A DNA stretch of 64,000 bases from positions 7,098,894 to 7,162,893 of the forward strand of contig NZ_KK073874.1 in assembly GCF_000585375.1 (NCBI RefSeq), read 5' to 3'. The notes under the pieces were generated by a model, which was not told the origin of the DNA, did no database searches, and was given only the letters and a program-made list of their open reading frames with translations. Source of the stretch: Cryptosporangium arvum DSM 44712 (GTDB taxonomy: Bacteria > Actinomycetota > Actinomycetes > Mycobacteriales > Cryptosporangiaceae). Below are positions 55,680 to 64,000 of the stretch, piece by piece. Positions within the stretch are counted from its first letter, which is position 1. The number at the start of each line of letters is the position of its first letter. Made by a program: the position numbers and the translations under genes.

Positions 55680-56383
55680 CGGCGGGCCAGCACGTGCAGC
55701 TGGGTCGCGATGTCGCGGTAGGGCGGCCGCTCGGCGAGCGCGAGCTCCAGGGCCACCAGCGCCTCCTCCGCGTCCGGTTCGACGTCGACGACCGCCCCGG
55801 GCACCAGGTCGGCGAGCACGCGCACGCCGTGCCAGCGCTCCGGTACCAGCCCGGCCTTCGTGACCAGCGTCGAGAGAGCGTCCAGGTCGTAGCGGCGCGG
55901 TTCGAGGTCGCCGGAGAGCGCCTCCTGGGCCGACGCGAAGTGCCCGGACAGCGCCCTGGCCACCACGGCGGCGACCCGGTTGGCGACCAGCACGCTCGCG
56001 CAGCCCCCGGTGCGTAGCACGCCGGCCACCGCGGCCAGGGTGCGCGCCGGGTCGTCGACGACCTCCAGCACGCTGTGGCACAGCACCACGTCCGCGGTGC
56101 CGGGCTCGATGAAGCCCGGCAGGTCGTCGGCGTCGCCCTGGTGGGCGGTGATGCGGTCGGCGACGCCCCGCTCGGCGGCCCGGCGCGCCAGCGCGGCGAG
56201 CGCGTCGGGGCTCGGGTCGACGACCGTGACCCGGTGGCCGGCCTGGGCCAGCGGCACGGCGAACCCTCCGGTGCCACCACCGGCGTCGACGACGTGCGCG
56301 GGACCGCGGCGGTCGAGCTCCGCGTTCAGCACCGCCCACACCACGGCGTAACGCGGACCGGCGTGCGTGCGGGAACGCGGCAC
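55676..56383 (-). CDS. Class I SAM-dependent methyltransferase
   Basis: 235 residues, GTG start with GGAGGTG upstream. SAM-binding VVDAGGGTGGFAVPLAQAGHRVTVVDPSP, then VVLCHSVLEVVDDPARTLAAV and LRTGGCASVLVANR, the order of a class I fold of the UbiE/CmoM type. No target-specific motif. 40 nt after dnaE2 and coupled to the next gene, so part of the mutasome-dinB transcript. Confidence 0.9.
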   Translation of the reverse strand: MPRSRTHAGPRYAVVWAVLNAELDRRGPAHVVDAGGGTGGFAVPLAQAGHRVTVVDPSPDALAALARRAAERGVADRITAHQGDADDLPGFIEPGTADVVLCHSVLEVVDDPARTLAAVAGVLRTGGCASVLVANRVAAVVARALSGHFASAQEALSGDLEPRRYDLDALSTLVTKAGLVPERWHGVRVLADLVPGAVVDVEPDAEEALVALELALAERPPYRDIATQLHVLARR

Positions 56384-56423
56384 AGGGACACCTCCGAGAT
56401 AGACCTCAGAAAGACCCTAATGC

Positions 56424-59400
56424 TCAGCGGAAATCCCGGGACGAAGTAGCCACCCGCAGCGGCAGCGGCTCCATCGTCTCGGCGGTCACCCCCACCACTT
56501 TCTCGACGTTCTGCAGCCGCCCGCGCACCAGCACCGCGGCCGAACCCCGGGCGATCCGGCGGTACCGCGTCCAAAAGCCCTGCGTGCAGACGACGTTGAG
56601 CATGCCGGTCTCGTCCTCGAGGTTGACGAACGTGACCCCGCCCGCGGTGGCCGGCCGCTGCCGATGCGTGATCACACCCCCGACGAGCACCCGCGCCCCG
56701 TCCGGCCGGTCCTTCAACGCCGCGATCGGCACGACACCCCGGGCGTCCAGCTGCTCCCGGACGAACTCGGTCGGGTAGCTGTCCGGCGACACCCCGGTCG
56801 CCCACACGTCCGCGACCGCTTCCTCCACGTCCGACATCCCGGGCAGCATCGGTGCCTCCACCCCGACCACGATCCCGGCCAGCCGGTCGGGCCGGCCCTG
56901 CGCCACCGCACCGGCGGCCCAGAGCGCGGCCCGCCGCGAGAGCCCGAAGCCCTCGAACGCCCCGGCGGTGGCCAGCGCCTCCACCTGCGCGGTGGTGAGC
57001 GCGACCCGCTGGGTCAGGTTCGTCATGTCGGTGTACGGGCCGTGTGCCTCGCGCTCGGCGACCAGCCGCGCGGCCAGATCCTCGCCGATCGTGCGCACCG
57101 CGGCCAGCCCCAGCCGCACGGCGTGGTCCAGCCGGGGAGCGGCTCCGGGTGAGGGCCAGCCAGAAAAGATGGGATTTATACCTTCTAGGGTCGCTTGTTC
57201 AAGGCTCAGGTTCAGGTCCGGCCCCCGCACCGTGACCCCGTGCCGCCGCGCGTCGGCGACCAGGGACTGCGGTGAGTAGAACCCCATCGGCTGGGACGCG
57301 AGCAGCGCGGCGCAGAACGCGGCCGGGTAGTACCGCTTGAACCAGGAGCTGTAGAGCACCAGCGCGGCGAAGCTCATCGAGTGGCTCTCCGGGAAGCCGA
57401 AGTTCGCGAACGCGGCGAGCTGACCGAAGATCTGATCGGCCAGCTCACCGGTGATGCCGTTCGTGGCCATCCCGGCGTAGAACCGGTCCTTCAGCGCGTC
57501 CATCCGCTCCGGTGACCGCTTCGAGCCGATCGCCCGGCGCAGCTGGTCGGCCTCGGCCGCGCTGAACCCCGCCACGTCGACCGCCATCTGCATCAGCTGT
57601 TCCTGGAACAGCGGGACGCCGAGCGTCTTGCTCAGCGAGTTCTCCAGCAGCGGATGGGCGTACCGGGCCTTCTCCAGCCCGTTCCGGCGCCGGATGTACG
57701 GGTGGACCGAGCCGCCCTGGATCGGGCCGGGCCGGATCAGCGCGACCTCGACGACCAGGTCGTAGAACTTGCGCGGCTTCAGCCGGGGCAGCGTCGCCAT
57801 CTGCGCGCGACTCTCCACCTGGAACACCCCGACCGAGTCGGCCTCGCAGAGCATCTCGTAGACCGCTTTGTCGTCGAGCGGAATCCGGAACAGGTCGACG
57901 TCGACGCCGTGGAAGTCGCGCACGAAGTCGCGGCAGTAGTGCAGCGCGGTGAGCATGCCCAGCCCGAGCAGGTCGAACTTGACCAGGCCGGCGCTGGCGC
58001 AGTCGTCCTTGTCCCACTGCAGCACCGTGCGGTTCTCCATCCGGGCCCACTCCACCGGGCAGACCTCGGTGACCGGCCGGTCGCAGAGCACCATGCCACC
58101 GGAGTGGATGCCCAGGTGGCGGGGGAAGTGCAGCAGCTGTTCGGCCATCTCGGTGACCGGCGTCGGAATCTCGGCGTCGCCGATCTTCCCCCAGTGCTCC
58201 AGCTGCTTGCTCCACGCGTCCTGCTGCCCCGGGGAAAAGCCAAAGGCTTTGGCGACGTCACGAATAGCCGATTTCGGGCGGTAGCTGATCACGTTCGCGA
58301 CCTGAGCGGCCCGGCGGCGCCCGTACTTCTCGTAGACGTGCTGGATGACCTCCTCCCGGCGACCGGACTCGATGTCGAGGTCGATGTCGGGTGGCCCGTC
58401 GCGCTCCGGCGCGAGGAACCGCTCGAACAGCAGCCCGTACTGCACCGCGTCGACGTTCGTGATGCCCAGCGCGTAACAGACCGCGGAGTTCGCGGCCGAG
58501 CCCCGGCCCTGGCAGAAGACGTCGTTCTGTTTGCACCAGCTGGTGATCGACTCGACGATCAGGAAGTAGCCGGGGAAGCCGAGCCGCTCGATGACGTCCA
58601 ACTCGTGCTCGATCTGGTCGTAGGCGTGCGGGAACTCCGCGCGGGAGCCGTACCGGGTCTTTGCGCCTTCGAACGTCAGGTGGCGCAGCCAGCTCATCTC
58701 GGTGTGGCCGGGGCCCACCTCGCATGCGGGCAGCTTCGGAGCGATCAGCTGCAGGTCGAACGCGCACTCGGCCGCGATGACGGCGGCGTTCGCGACCGCG
58801 CCCGGGTAGCGCGCGAACAGGTGCGCCATCTCCGCGCCGGACCGCAGGTGCGCGGTGGCGGCGGCCGGCAGCCAGCCCTCCATCTCGTCCAGGCTGCGCC
58901 GGGCCCGCACCGCGGCCAGTGCGGTGGCGAGCTTGCGCCGCGCCGGGGCGGCGTAGTGGACGTTGTTCGTCGCGACGCACCGCAGGCGGTGCTCGGCCGC
59001 GAGCCCGAACAGCACGTCGTTGTGTTCGGAGTCCAGCGGGTTGCCGTGGTCGGTGAGCTCGACGACGACGTTGTCCCGCCCGAAGCGGTCGACGAGTCGC
59101 GCCAGCGCCGCTCCCGGGTCCCGGGCACTGCGCACCGCGCCCTTGCGGCAGCCGGTGAGGATCAGCCAGTGACCGTCGGCGGCGTCGGCCAGCTCGTCGA
59201 GCCGGTAGACCGGCTTTCCCTTCTCCTTCCCGCGCAGGTGCGCCTCGCTCATCACCGAACAGAGCGCGTGGTAGCCGGCCGGGTCGCGCGCGAGCACCAG
59301 CAGATGTTCACCCTCCGGGTCGGCGACGCCGTTCTGCGGCCCCGACAGCCCCAGGCTCAGCTCGGCACCGAACACCGTGGCCAGGCCGTGCGCGGCGGCC

Positions 59401-59702
59401 GCCTCGGCGAACCGGACGACCCCGTACATCCCGTCGTGGTCGGTGAGCGCGAGGCCGGTCAGGCCCAGCCGGACGGCCTCCTCCACCAGCTCCTCCGGGT
59501 GGCTCGCGCCGTCGAGGAAGCTGAAGTTGGAGTGGCAGTGCAGCTCGGCGTACGGGATGGTCCTGCGGGGCTTCGGTGCCGCCGGAGCTTCGTACGCCGC
59601 ACGCTTGCGTGACCAGCCGGGCGCATCGCCGCCGTCGGGGATCTCGCCGGAGAGCGCCCGCTCCAGCTCCTTCCACGGCAGTACCGGGTTGTCGAATCCC
59701 AT
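56424..59702 (-). CDS. dnaE2: Error-prone DNA polymerase DnaE2 (ImuC)
   Basis: 1092 residues. N-terminal PHP domain (AELHCHSNFSFLDGASHPEEL), polymerase core with FCQGRGSAANSAVCYALGI and the catalytic-Asp segment GPPDIDLDIESGRREEVIQ, helix-hairpin-helix, and a C-terminal OB fold (LVGGVITHRQRPATAGGV). Length and C-terminus match the DnaE2/ImuC branch rather than replicative DnaE1. In mycobacteria it carries out damage-induced mutagenesis with ImuA' and ImuB. Start 1 nt before the imuB stop region. Confidence 0.96.
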   Translation of the reverse strand: MGFDNPVLPWKELERALSGEIPDGGDAPGWSRKRAAYEAPAAPKPRRTIPYAELHCHSNFSFLDGASHPEELVEEAVRLGLTGLALTDHDGMYGVVRFAEAAAAHGLATVFGAELSLGLSGPQNGVADPEGEHLLVLARDPAGYHALCSVMSEAHLRGKEKGKPVYRLDELADAADGHWLILTGCRKGAVRSARDPGAALARLVDRFGRDNVVVELTDHGNPLDSEHNDVLFGLAAEHRLRCVATNNVHYAAPARRKLATALAAVRARRSLDEMEGWLPAAATAHLRSGAEMAHLFARYPGAVANAAVIAAECAFDLQLIAPKLPACEVGPGHTEMSWLRHLTFEGAKTRYGSRAEFPHAYDQIEHELDVIERLGFPGYFLIVESITSWCKQNDVFCQGRGSAANSAVCYALGITNVDAVQYGLLFERFLAPERDGPPDIDLDIESGRREEVIQHVYEKYGRRRAAQVANVISYRPKSAIRDVAKAFGFSPGQQDAWSKQLEHWGKIGDAEIPTPVTEMAEQLLHFPRHLGIHSGGMVLCDRPVTEVCPVEWARMENRTVLQWDKDDCASAGLVKFDLLGLGMLTALHYCRDFVRDFHGVDVDLFRIPLDDKAVYEMLCEADSVGVFQVESRAQMATLPRLKPRKFYDLVVEVALIRPGPIQGGSVHPYIRRRNGLEKARYAHPLLENSLSKTLGVPLFQEQLMQMAVDVAGFSAAEADQLRRAIGSKRSPERMDALKDRFYAGMATNGITGELADQIFGQLAAFANFGFPESHSMSFAALVLYSSWFKRYYPAAFCAALLASQPMGFYSPQSLVADARRHGVTVRGPDLNLSLEQATLEGINPIFSGWPSPGAAPRLDHAVRLGLAAVRTIGEDLAARLVAEREAHGPYTDMTNLTQRVALTTAQVEALATAGAFEGFGLSRRAALWAAGAVAQGRPDRLAGIVVGVEAPMLPGMSDVEEAVADVWATGVSPDSYPTEFVREQLDARGVVPIAALKDRPDGARVLVGGVITHRQRPATAGGVTFVNLEDETGMLNVVCTQGFWTRYRRIARGSAAVLVRGRLQNVEKVVGVTAETMEPLPLRVATSSRDFR

Positions 59703-59703
59703 G

Positions 59704-62079
59704 TCAGTCGTACACCCCCGCCAGCAGCCAGGAGCCGCTCTCCAGCGCCAGCAGGAACGCCGACGGTTCCTCCCCGTCGAGCACCACCTGCATCCAGGCC
59801 CGCCGCCGGGCCTGCACCGGGCTCCACCAGCGCTCGTCGGCCGGCCAGGGACCGGCCCAGGCCAGCACGCTGCGCCCCGGGCCGTTGCCCAGGCTCACCC
59901 GGGCCGGGAGGCCGGTGAGCGCGTGACGGCCGGTGACGCCGACCGCCTCGCCGTCAGGCCCGACGACGCTGACCGGCGGCGACGAAGAAGGCACCGTGGC
60001 CGGAGCAGGCGGGGGGAGTTGCCCCGGCCACGGTGGTTCGAGGGGCAGCGACGGCTCCCGCGCGTCGCGCCAGGCGACGTACCGGACCCGGCTCTCCGGG
60101 TCGCGGCCGCCGCCGAGGACCGGCGTCACCACGGCTTCCGGGCCGAGCAGGCCCTGCACACGGGTCAGCGCCCGGTGCGCACGCTCGTCGTCGGCGCCGG
60201 TGTCGCCCCAGAGGCCCAGCTGGGCGCCGCCGTGCTCGACGACGTCCTCCGGGGCCAGCCGCACCAGGGTGACGCCCGCGGTCGGACGGTCCTCGCGGGC
60301 CCGGCCGGTCAGCCACCCGTCGAGCTGCCAGCGGACCCGGTCGGCGATGTCACCGACGCCCAGGACACCGTCGTGCCGCCAGGTGCGGCTCAGCTCCTCG
60401 CCGTTGGCGGTGACCGCTTCGATCACCAGCCGGGTGCAGGCCAGCCCGTGCGTGGCGAGCCTTTCGGCGAACTCCTCGGCGAGCGTCCGGGCGACGAACG
60501 CGACCGTGTCGACCCGCTCGGCCGGCGGATCGATCTCCCGGCGGGCCGAGAGGTCGACCGGCGGGAGGCGGGCCACCAGAGGACGGGGTTCGAGGCCACG
60601 GGCCAGCCGGTGGGCGGCGGCACCGTCGGGCCCGAAGCGGGCCAGCACGTCCTGGGCCGGAAGGGCGGCGAACGCGCCGACGGTGCGGATGCCGAGGCGT
60701 CGCATCAGGCTGACGAGGTCGAGGTGGTCTCCGGTCGTGAGGCCGGATGAGGCGAGGACCGCGAGGTCGAGCGGGGCGAGGAACGCCGGCGTGTCGCCCG
60801 GCGGCACGATACCGCCGTGGCGGGCGGCCAGCGCGGCCGCGAAGACCCCCTCGGCGATGCCGACCGCGGTTTCCACCCCGGTCTGCGCGGCGACCGTGTC
60901 GACGACCCGCTCGGCGACGGCCGGCTCGGACCCGAAGTAGCGAGCCGGCCCCCGCACCCGAAAAGCACACAGGCCCGGACGCACGATCTCGACGCCCGGC
61001 GACAACTCCTCGATCGCCGCGACCACCGGCTCGAAGGCCCGCGCGTCCCGATCGGGATCGTCGTCGAGCAGCACGAGCTCAGGACAGAGCGCCTGCGCAT
61101 CACGGCGACGCTGACCGCGGCGAACACCGTCCGCGCGGGCCACCTCGGAGCAGGCCACCACCCGGTTCGCGGCCAGCACCGCGATCGGCAGATGCAACGG
61201 AACATCAGCGCTCACCGCCGCCGCGACCACCGGCCAGTCCGGCGCCCAGACCGCCGCCACCCGAGCCGGCCCCCGCTTACTCCGAGCCCGCTCCCCCGCC
61301 GCCGACCTCTCCGCCGCCGACCTCTCTGCCGCCGACCTCTCTGCCGCCGAGTTTTCTGCCGTCGGTCTACCTACCGCCGGGCTACCTACCGCCGAGTTTT
61401 CTGCCGCGGAGTTTTCTGCCGCTGGGCTGCCAGCCGCTGCACTCTCTGCCGTAGCGCTCCCCACCGCCGGACTTCCCGCCGCCGGACTCCCTGCGGCAAC
61501 GCTCTCCGCCGCGATGGCCAACACATTGGTCGCCACAGTGCACTTCGCCGTAGCGGCATCCGCCGCAGTGGTCTCCGCCGCTGGACTCCCGGCCGCTGGG
61601 CTCTCCGTTGCTGCGCCTCGCGCCGCCGGGCTTTTCGCTGCGGTGGCCACCGCGATGGTTTCCGCCGCAGTGGTCTCCGCCGCCGGGCTCCCTACCGAAG
61701 AGCTCCCCGCCGCGGTGCTCTCTGCCCCGCTGTCCGCCGGAGTGCTCTCTGCCGCACCAGCCATCGCCGCGATGCTCGCCACTGGGTTCACCACCGCTAG
61801 GCTCCCCGCCCCGGTGGCCACCACGATGGTTTCCGCCGCGCCGGGCGCCGCAGAGGTCTTCGCCGCGTCGGGCGCCGCAGAGGTCTTCGCCGCGTCGGGC
61901 GCCGCAGAGGTCTTCGCCGCGCCGGGCGCCGCAGAGGTCTTCGCCGCGCCGGGCGCCGCAGAGGTCTTCGCCGCGTCGGGCGCCGCAGAGGTCTTCGCCG
62001 CGTCGGGCGCTGCGGTGGTCTTCGCTGGGCTGGACGCTGTGGTTGTCGCCTCGGGGTCGGGGCCTGATGGGCTGGTCAT
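59704..62079 (-). CDS. imuB: Y-family-like mutasome protein ImuB with long repetitive N-terminus
   Basis: 791 residues; homologues are about 520. Residues 1-272 are low complexity: seven 9-residue KTSAAPDAA/KTSAAPGAA units (27-bp DNA repeats), then Ala/Ser/Glu/Pro-rich degenerate units (GSPAAENSAAE, ERSAAERSAA). From about 273 the ImuB fold begins (VAAVWAPDWPVVAAAVSADVPL). The palm lacks the acidic pair of active polymerases, as usual for ImuB, which acts as clamp-binding hub between ImuA' and DnaE2. ATGA overlap with imuA' supports the long frame, but an internal start near 61300 cannot be excluded. Confidence 0.9.
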   Translation of the reverse strand: MTSPSGPDPEATTTASSPAKTTAAPDAAKTSAAPDAAKTSAAPGAAKTSAAPGAAKTSAAPDAAKTSAAPDAAKTSAAPGAAETIVVATGAGSLAVVNPVASIAAMAGAAESTPADSGAESTAAGSSSVGSPAAETTAAETIAVATAAKSPAARGAATESPAAGSPAAETTAADAATAKCTVATNVLAIAAESVAAGSPAAGSPAVGSATAESAAAGSPAAENSAAENSAVGSPAVGRPTAENSAAERSAAERSAAERSAAGERARSKRGPARVAAVWAPDWPVVAAAVSADVPLHLPIAVLAANRVVACSEVARADGVRRGQRRRDAQALCPELVLLDDDPDRDARAFEPVVAAIEELSPGVEIVRPGLCAFRVRGPARYFGSEPAVAERVVDTVAAQTGVETAVGIAEGVFAAALAARHGGIVPPGDTPAFLAPLDLAVLASSGLTTGDHLDLVSLMRRLGIRTVGAFAALPAQDVLARFGPDGAAAHRLARGLEPRPLVARLPPVDLSARREIDPPAERVDTVAFVARTLAEEFAERLATHGLACTRLVIEAVTANGEELSRTWRHDGVLGVGDIADRVRWQLDGWLTGRAREDRPTAGVTLVRLAPEDVVEHGGAQLGLWGDTGADDERAHRALTRVQGLLGPEAVVTPVLGGGRDPESRVRYVAWRDAREPSLPLEPPWPGQLPPPAPATVPSSSPPVSVVGPDGEAVGVTGRHALTGLPARVSLGNGPGRSVLAWAGPWPADERWWSPVQARRRAWMQVVLDGEEPSAFLLALESGSWLLAGVYD
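61834..62022 (-). repeat. 27-bp in-frame tandem repeats in imuB
   Basis: Seven units with period exactly 27 (ends at 61860, 61887, 61914 and so on to 62022). Units differ mainly at one base that switches Asp and Gly. The last unit is more diverged. Confidence 0.95.
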
Positions 62080-63449
62080 CTCGCCTCCGGGGCTGCTCGG
62101 AGGGCCGACCTGGGCTTCCGCGCCGAGGGCTGGGGCAACGCGGAGGCGGGCATCAGGCCGGGCAGGTCAGGCAGCACCGCCCGGATTCGCACTGCCGGGG
62201 CCCGACGCTCCGCACCCGATCGCTCGGCCGCGGCACCTGAGCGCCGTTCGACGGCAGCACTCGACCGGCGCTCAACGGCAGCACCCGGCCGCCGCTCAAC
62301 GGCAACACCTGGCCGCCGCTCAGCCGCAGCACCCGATCGCCGGTCGGCCGCAACGCCCGGCTGATGCTCGGCGGCGGCACCCGATCGGCGCTCAACGGCA
62401 GCACCCGGCTGCCGAGTGGCAGCAGCTGATTGTTGGGCGGCAGGGCCTAGGGCGACTGGCCCCAATGCGCCCGGCTCCAGCACGACGGACCCCAGGGCGG
62501 CCGGCTCCAGGACAGCCCGCTCCTGAACAGCTGGCCCTGGTGCGGCGGGATTCAAGGCCACAGGCTCCAGGGCCACCAGCCCTGAGACGGTGGGATTCAA
62601 AGCGGCGGATTCCAGCGCGACAGGCTCCAGCGCGACAGGCTCCAGCGCCACCGGCTCCAGCGCCACCGGCTCCAGGGCGGCTTGGTCTGGGGCGGCGGGT
62701 CGCAAGGGGGTGGGTGCGGGGAGGTGGGGATGGGTGAGCGGTGTCCGGTTCGGTTGAGGGGCATCCAGCGGGACCGGGTGGAGGGGGCGAACTGGAGTAG
62801 TGGGGTGGAAGGGGGCTATCCGGCCTTCGGGGGTGGGGAGCAGGACCACTACGTGGCGGGGGCGGGATGCGCTGCCTCGGCCCTCGGCGATGACGGTTAC
62901 CCGGCGTTGGCGCAGGCGTCCGTCGCCGCGGCCGGCGCCTTGCCAGAGTGCGTCGGTGAGGGAGAGCCGCAGGTCGGCGCTCGGCCAGGATCCGATTCCG
63001 ACCAGCACCGCGCCGCGCTGTCGTGCCCTTGCCGTGAGGCGGCGTACCTCGGCCAGCCCGAGGCCGCGGGGGTCGCCGACGACGACCAGGTCGAATCCGT
63101 CGAGCAGTGCGCCGACCACTCCGGCCGGGTCGGGGCCGGGGTCGCGCACCAGCGCCAGCCGGTCGACGGTGACGCCCGCCTCGGCCGCTGCCACCACGCC
63201 GAAGGCCGGTAGGCCCACCACCGCGCACCATGATCCGGCGCTCGAGACCGCGGCCAGGAGTGCGACCAGCAGGCTGCTCGAACGACCGACCGCAAGGGTG
63301 GAGCCTCGCGCCAGGCCTCCGGCCGGGAACAGGGTCAGTAGCGGCTCCGGTGCCGGTAGCAGGTCGGTGACCTGGTGCTTCTCGGTCAGCGTCGAGGCTG
63401 AGCGGACCGTCTCGACCAACGCGGCTCGCGCCGCTGCTTTCCCGCTCAC
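62076..63449 (-). CDS. imuA: Mutasome protein ImuA' with repetitive C-terminus
   Basis: 457 residues; mycobacterial ImuA' is near 250. Residues 1-215 form the RecA-like domain (LLTLFPAGGLARGSTLAVGRS; ALLDGFDLVVVGDPRGLGL; RQRGAVLVGIGSW). From about 230 onward it is repeats: ALEPV units (15 bp, about 255-280), then AAVERRSG/AAAERRPG units (24 bp, about 345-410). GTG 63449 overlaps the stop of a doubtful upstream ORF. No LexA-type SOS box is recognisable upstream. First clear gene of the mutasome operon. Confidence 0.88.
   Translation of the reverse strand: MSGKAAARAALVETVRSASTLTEKHQVTDLLPAPEPLLTLFPAGGLARGSTLAVGRSSSLLVALLAAVSSAGSWCAVVGLPAFGVVAAAEAGVTVDRLALVRDPGPDPAGVVGALLDGFDLVVVGDPRGLGLAEVRRLTARARQRGAVLVGIGSWPSADLRLSLTDALWQGAGRGDGRLRQRRVTVIAEGRGSASRPRHVVVLLPTPEGRIAPFHPTTPVRPLHPVPLDAPQPNRTPLTHPHLPAPTPLRPAAPDQAALEPVALEPVALEPVALEPVALESAALNPTVSGLVALEPVALNPAAPGPAVQERAVLEPAALGSVVLEPGALGPVALGPAAQQSAAATRQPGAAVERRSGAAAEHQPGVAADRRSGAAAERRPGVAVERRPGAAVERRSSAAVERRSGAAAERSGAERRAPAVRIRAVLPDLPGLMPASALPQPSARKPRSALRAAPEAR
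62240..62420 (-). repeat. 24-bp in-frame degenerate repeats in imuA'
   Basis: About seven copies encoding AAVERRSG or close variants, with CAG/CGG-rich units such as GCGCTCAACGGCAGCACCCGG. A second repeat family of 15 bp (GCTCCAGCGCCACCG type, encoding ALEPV) lies at about 62560-62690. Confidence 0.8.
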
Positions 63450-63667
63450 CGCGCCTCACCTGCCGCCGGCAGGCTGCCTTCACCCGCCGTGGACGGGCGA
63501 CCGCCGACCACCGCAGCCGACCCGTCGCCAGCTGCTGCGACCGGCCCGTCGCCGACTGCTATGACCGGCTCGCGGCCGGTCGCCGCGGATGACTCGATGC
63601 CCTCCGCCGTGGCCGGCTCGCTGCCGACCGTTCGGCTTGGCCGTGCTCTCCCCCGTCGCGCATCCAT
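63446..63667 (-). CDS. Doubtful small ORF upstream of imuA'
   Basis: 73 residues from ATG 63667 (MDARRGRARPSRTVGSEP), stop overlapping the imuA' start as GTGA. Ala/Gly-rich with loose 9-residue repeats (IAVGDGPVAAAGDGS). The frame stays open to the window edge, so it could be the 3' end of a longer gene. No family recognised. The overlap is the only argument for it being real. Confidence 0.3.
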   Translation of the reverse strand: MDARRGRARPSRTVGSEPATAEGIESSAATGREPVIAVGDGPVAAAGDGSAAVVGGRPSTAGEGSLPAAGEAR

Positions 63668-64000
63668 CGCGCCACGCCCCCTGATTTTCGCCCGCACTGC
63701 CACCCGGAACCGGCGACGCCGGTAGATCACACACGCCCGGCCGGCGAACCGGCCACGCTTCACCTCACGCCGAGCACCTGACCGGCCGAAACGGCCGGAA
63801 CAACCACACCGACCGGAACAACCACCGGCCTGCCTCACGCCGAGCCCCGACCCACCAGGCCGCCACCGCCACCGCCACCGCCAGCAAAGCCCGCCCAGCC
63901 GCCAGACCAACCGATCCGATCCGATCCGGCCAACCGATCCGGCCCGGCCCGGCCGATCCGGCCCAACCGATCCCGGCCCGGGCCAGCCCGGCCAACCCAC
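63668..64000. other. Repeat-rich right edge without recognisable gene
   Basis: Contains CCGGAACAACCACACCGACCGGAACAACCACC-type and CCGATCCGGCCC-type short repeats. Open frames exist on both strands but none looks like a protein. The promoter of the mutasome operon should lie here or beyond; I could not find a convincing one. Confidence 0.5.

Noticed and set aside
59704-62079. ImuB as an active Y-family polymerase
   Set aside because: The acidic pair of the palm is not visible at the expected positions, in line with ImuB being catalytically inactive.
63450-63667. LexA SOS box upstream of imuA'
   Set aside because: I looked for GAAC-N4-GTTC-like symmetry and found none; it may lie beyond the window.

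Overview
The window is a GC-rich stretch of chromosome from a filamentous-type actinobacterium. Three things support this: a complete division and cell-wall (dcw) cluster without ftsA but with Wag31/DivIVA, SepF and YggT; the dual-substrate isomerase PriA in the histidine operon; and a MurE with the meso-diaminopimelate DNPR motif. Many starts are GTG, ATGA/GTGA overlaps are frequent, and several genes have a -10 hexamer placed 6-7 nt before the start codon, as in leaderless actinobacterial mRNAs. Long Gly/Pro/Ala/Ser-rich inserts in many proteins would fit Cryptosporangium/Frankia-like relatives, but the genus is a guess. All sequence looks chromosomal and ordinary in gene content. I see no rRNA, tRNA, insertion sequence, prophage or CRISPR array.

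Layout. 1-2640: end-truncated trpE (-), a SpoIIE-type PP2C phosphatase (+) and hisI (-). 2637-5814: a MerR regulator divergent from an ABC exporter (ATPase plus permease), a TetR regulator and a TIGR03085-type protein; these sit between hisI and the rest of the his genes. 6021-12537: a low-complexity protein, a strong bidirectional terminator, then the his operon hisD-hisC-hisB-hisH-(small membrane protein)-priA-hisF on the minus strand. 12683-17257: a Lon-N-domain protein, a membrane protein, a MinD/ParA-like ATPase, a tandem GNAT and a secreted or anchored protein. 17254-42357 (-): the dcw cluster, in transcription order mraZ, rsmH, ftsL, PBP2/ftsI, murE, murF, mraY, murD, ftsW, murG, murC, ftsQ, ftsZ, yggS, sepF, yggT, wag31, a 1057-residue disordered protein, a DUF167 gene, a TraR/DksA zinc-finger gene, lspA and an RluA-family pseudouridine synthase. 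Its promoter carries four 10-bp-spaced MraZ-type boxes.

42658-45766 (-): leuS, preceded by a 25-codon leader peptide with Leu-Leu-Ile-Val codons, stems and a U-tract terminator, which looks like ribosome-mediated attenuation. 45986-50687 (+): a MoxR - DUF58 - transglutaminase (TgpA-like) operon. 50688-52631: 1.9 kb without a credible gene, holding three unrelated short tandem-repeat arrays (19, 17-18 and 11 bp). 52632-63449 (-): the mutasome imuA'-imuB-dnaE2, followed in the same direction by a methyltransferase, an alkaline-phosphatase-superfamily protein, dinB and a DUF3040 membrane protein. 63450-64000: repeat-rich sequence with one doubtful ORF.

The most interesting items are the leuS attenuator, the giant disordered membrane protein next to wag31 with an Ada-like His/Cys tail, the roughly 320-residue repetitive cytoplasmic extension of the septal transpeptidase, the minisatellite desert, and in-frame repeat expansions in ImuA' and ImuB. 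All functional statements rest on motif recognition by eye; nothing was searched or folded computationally.
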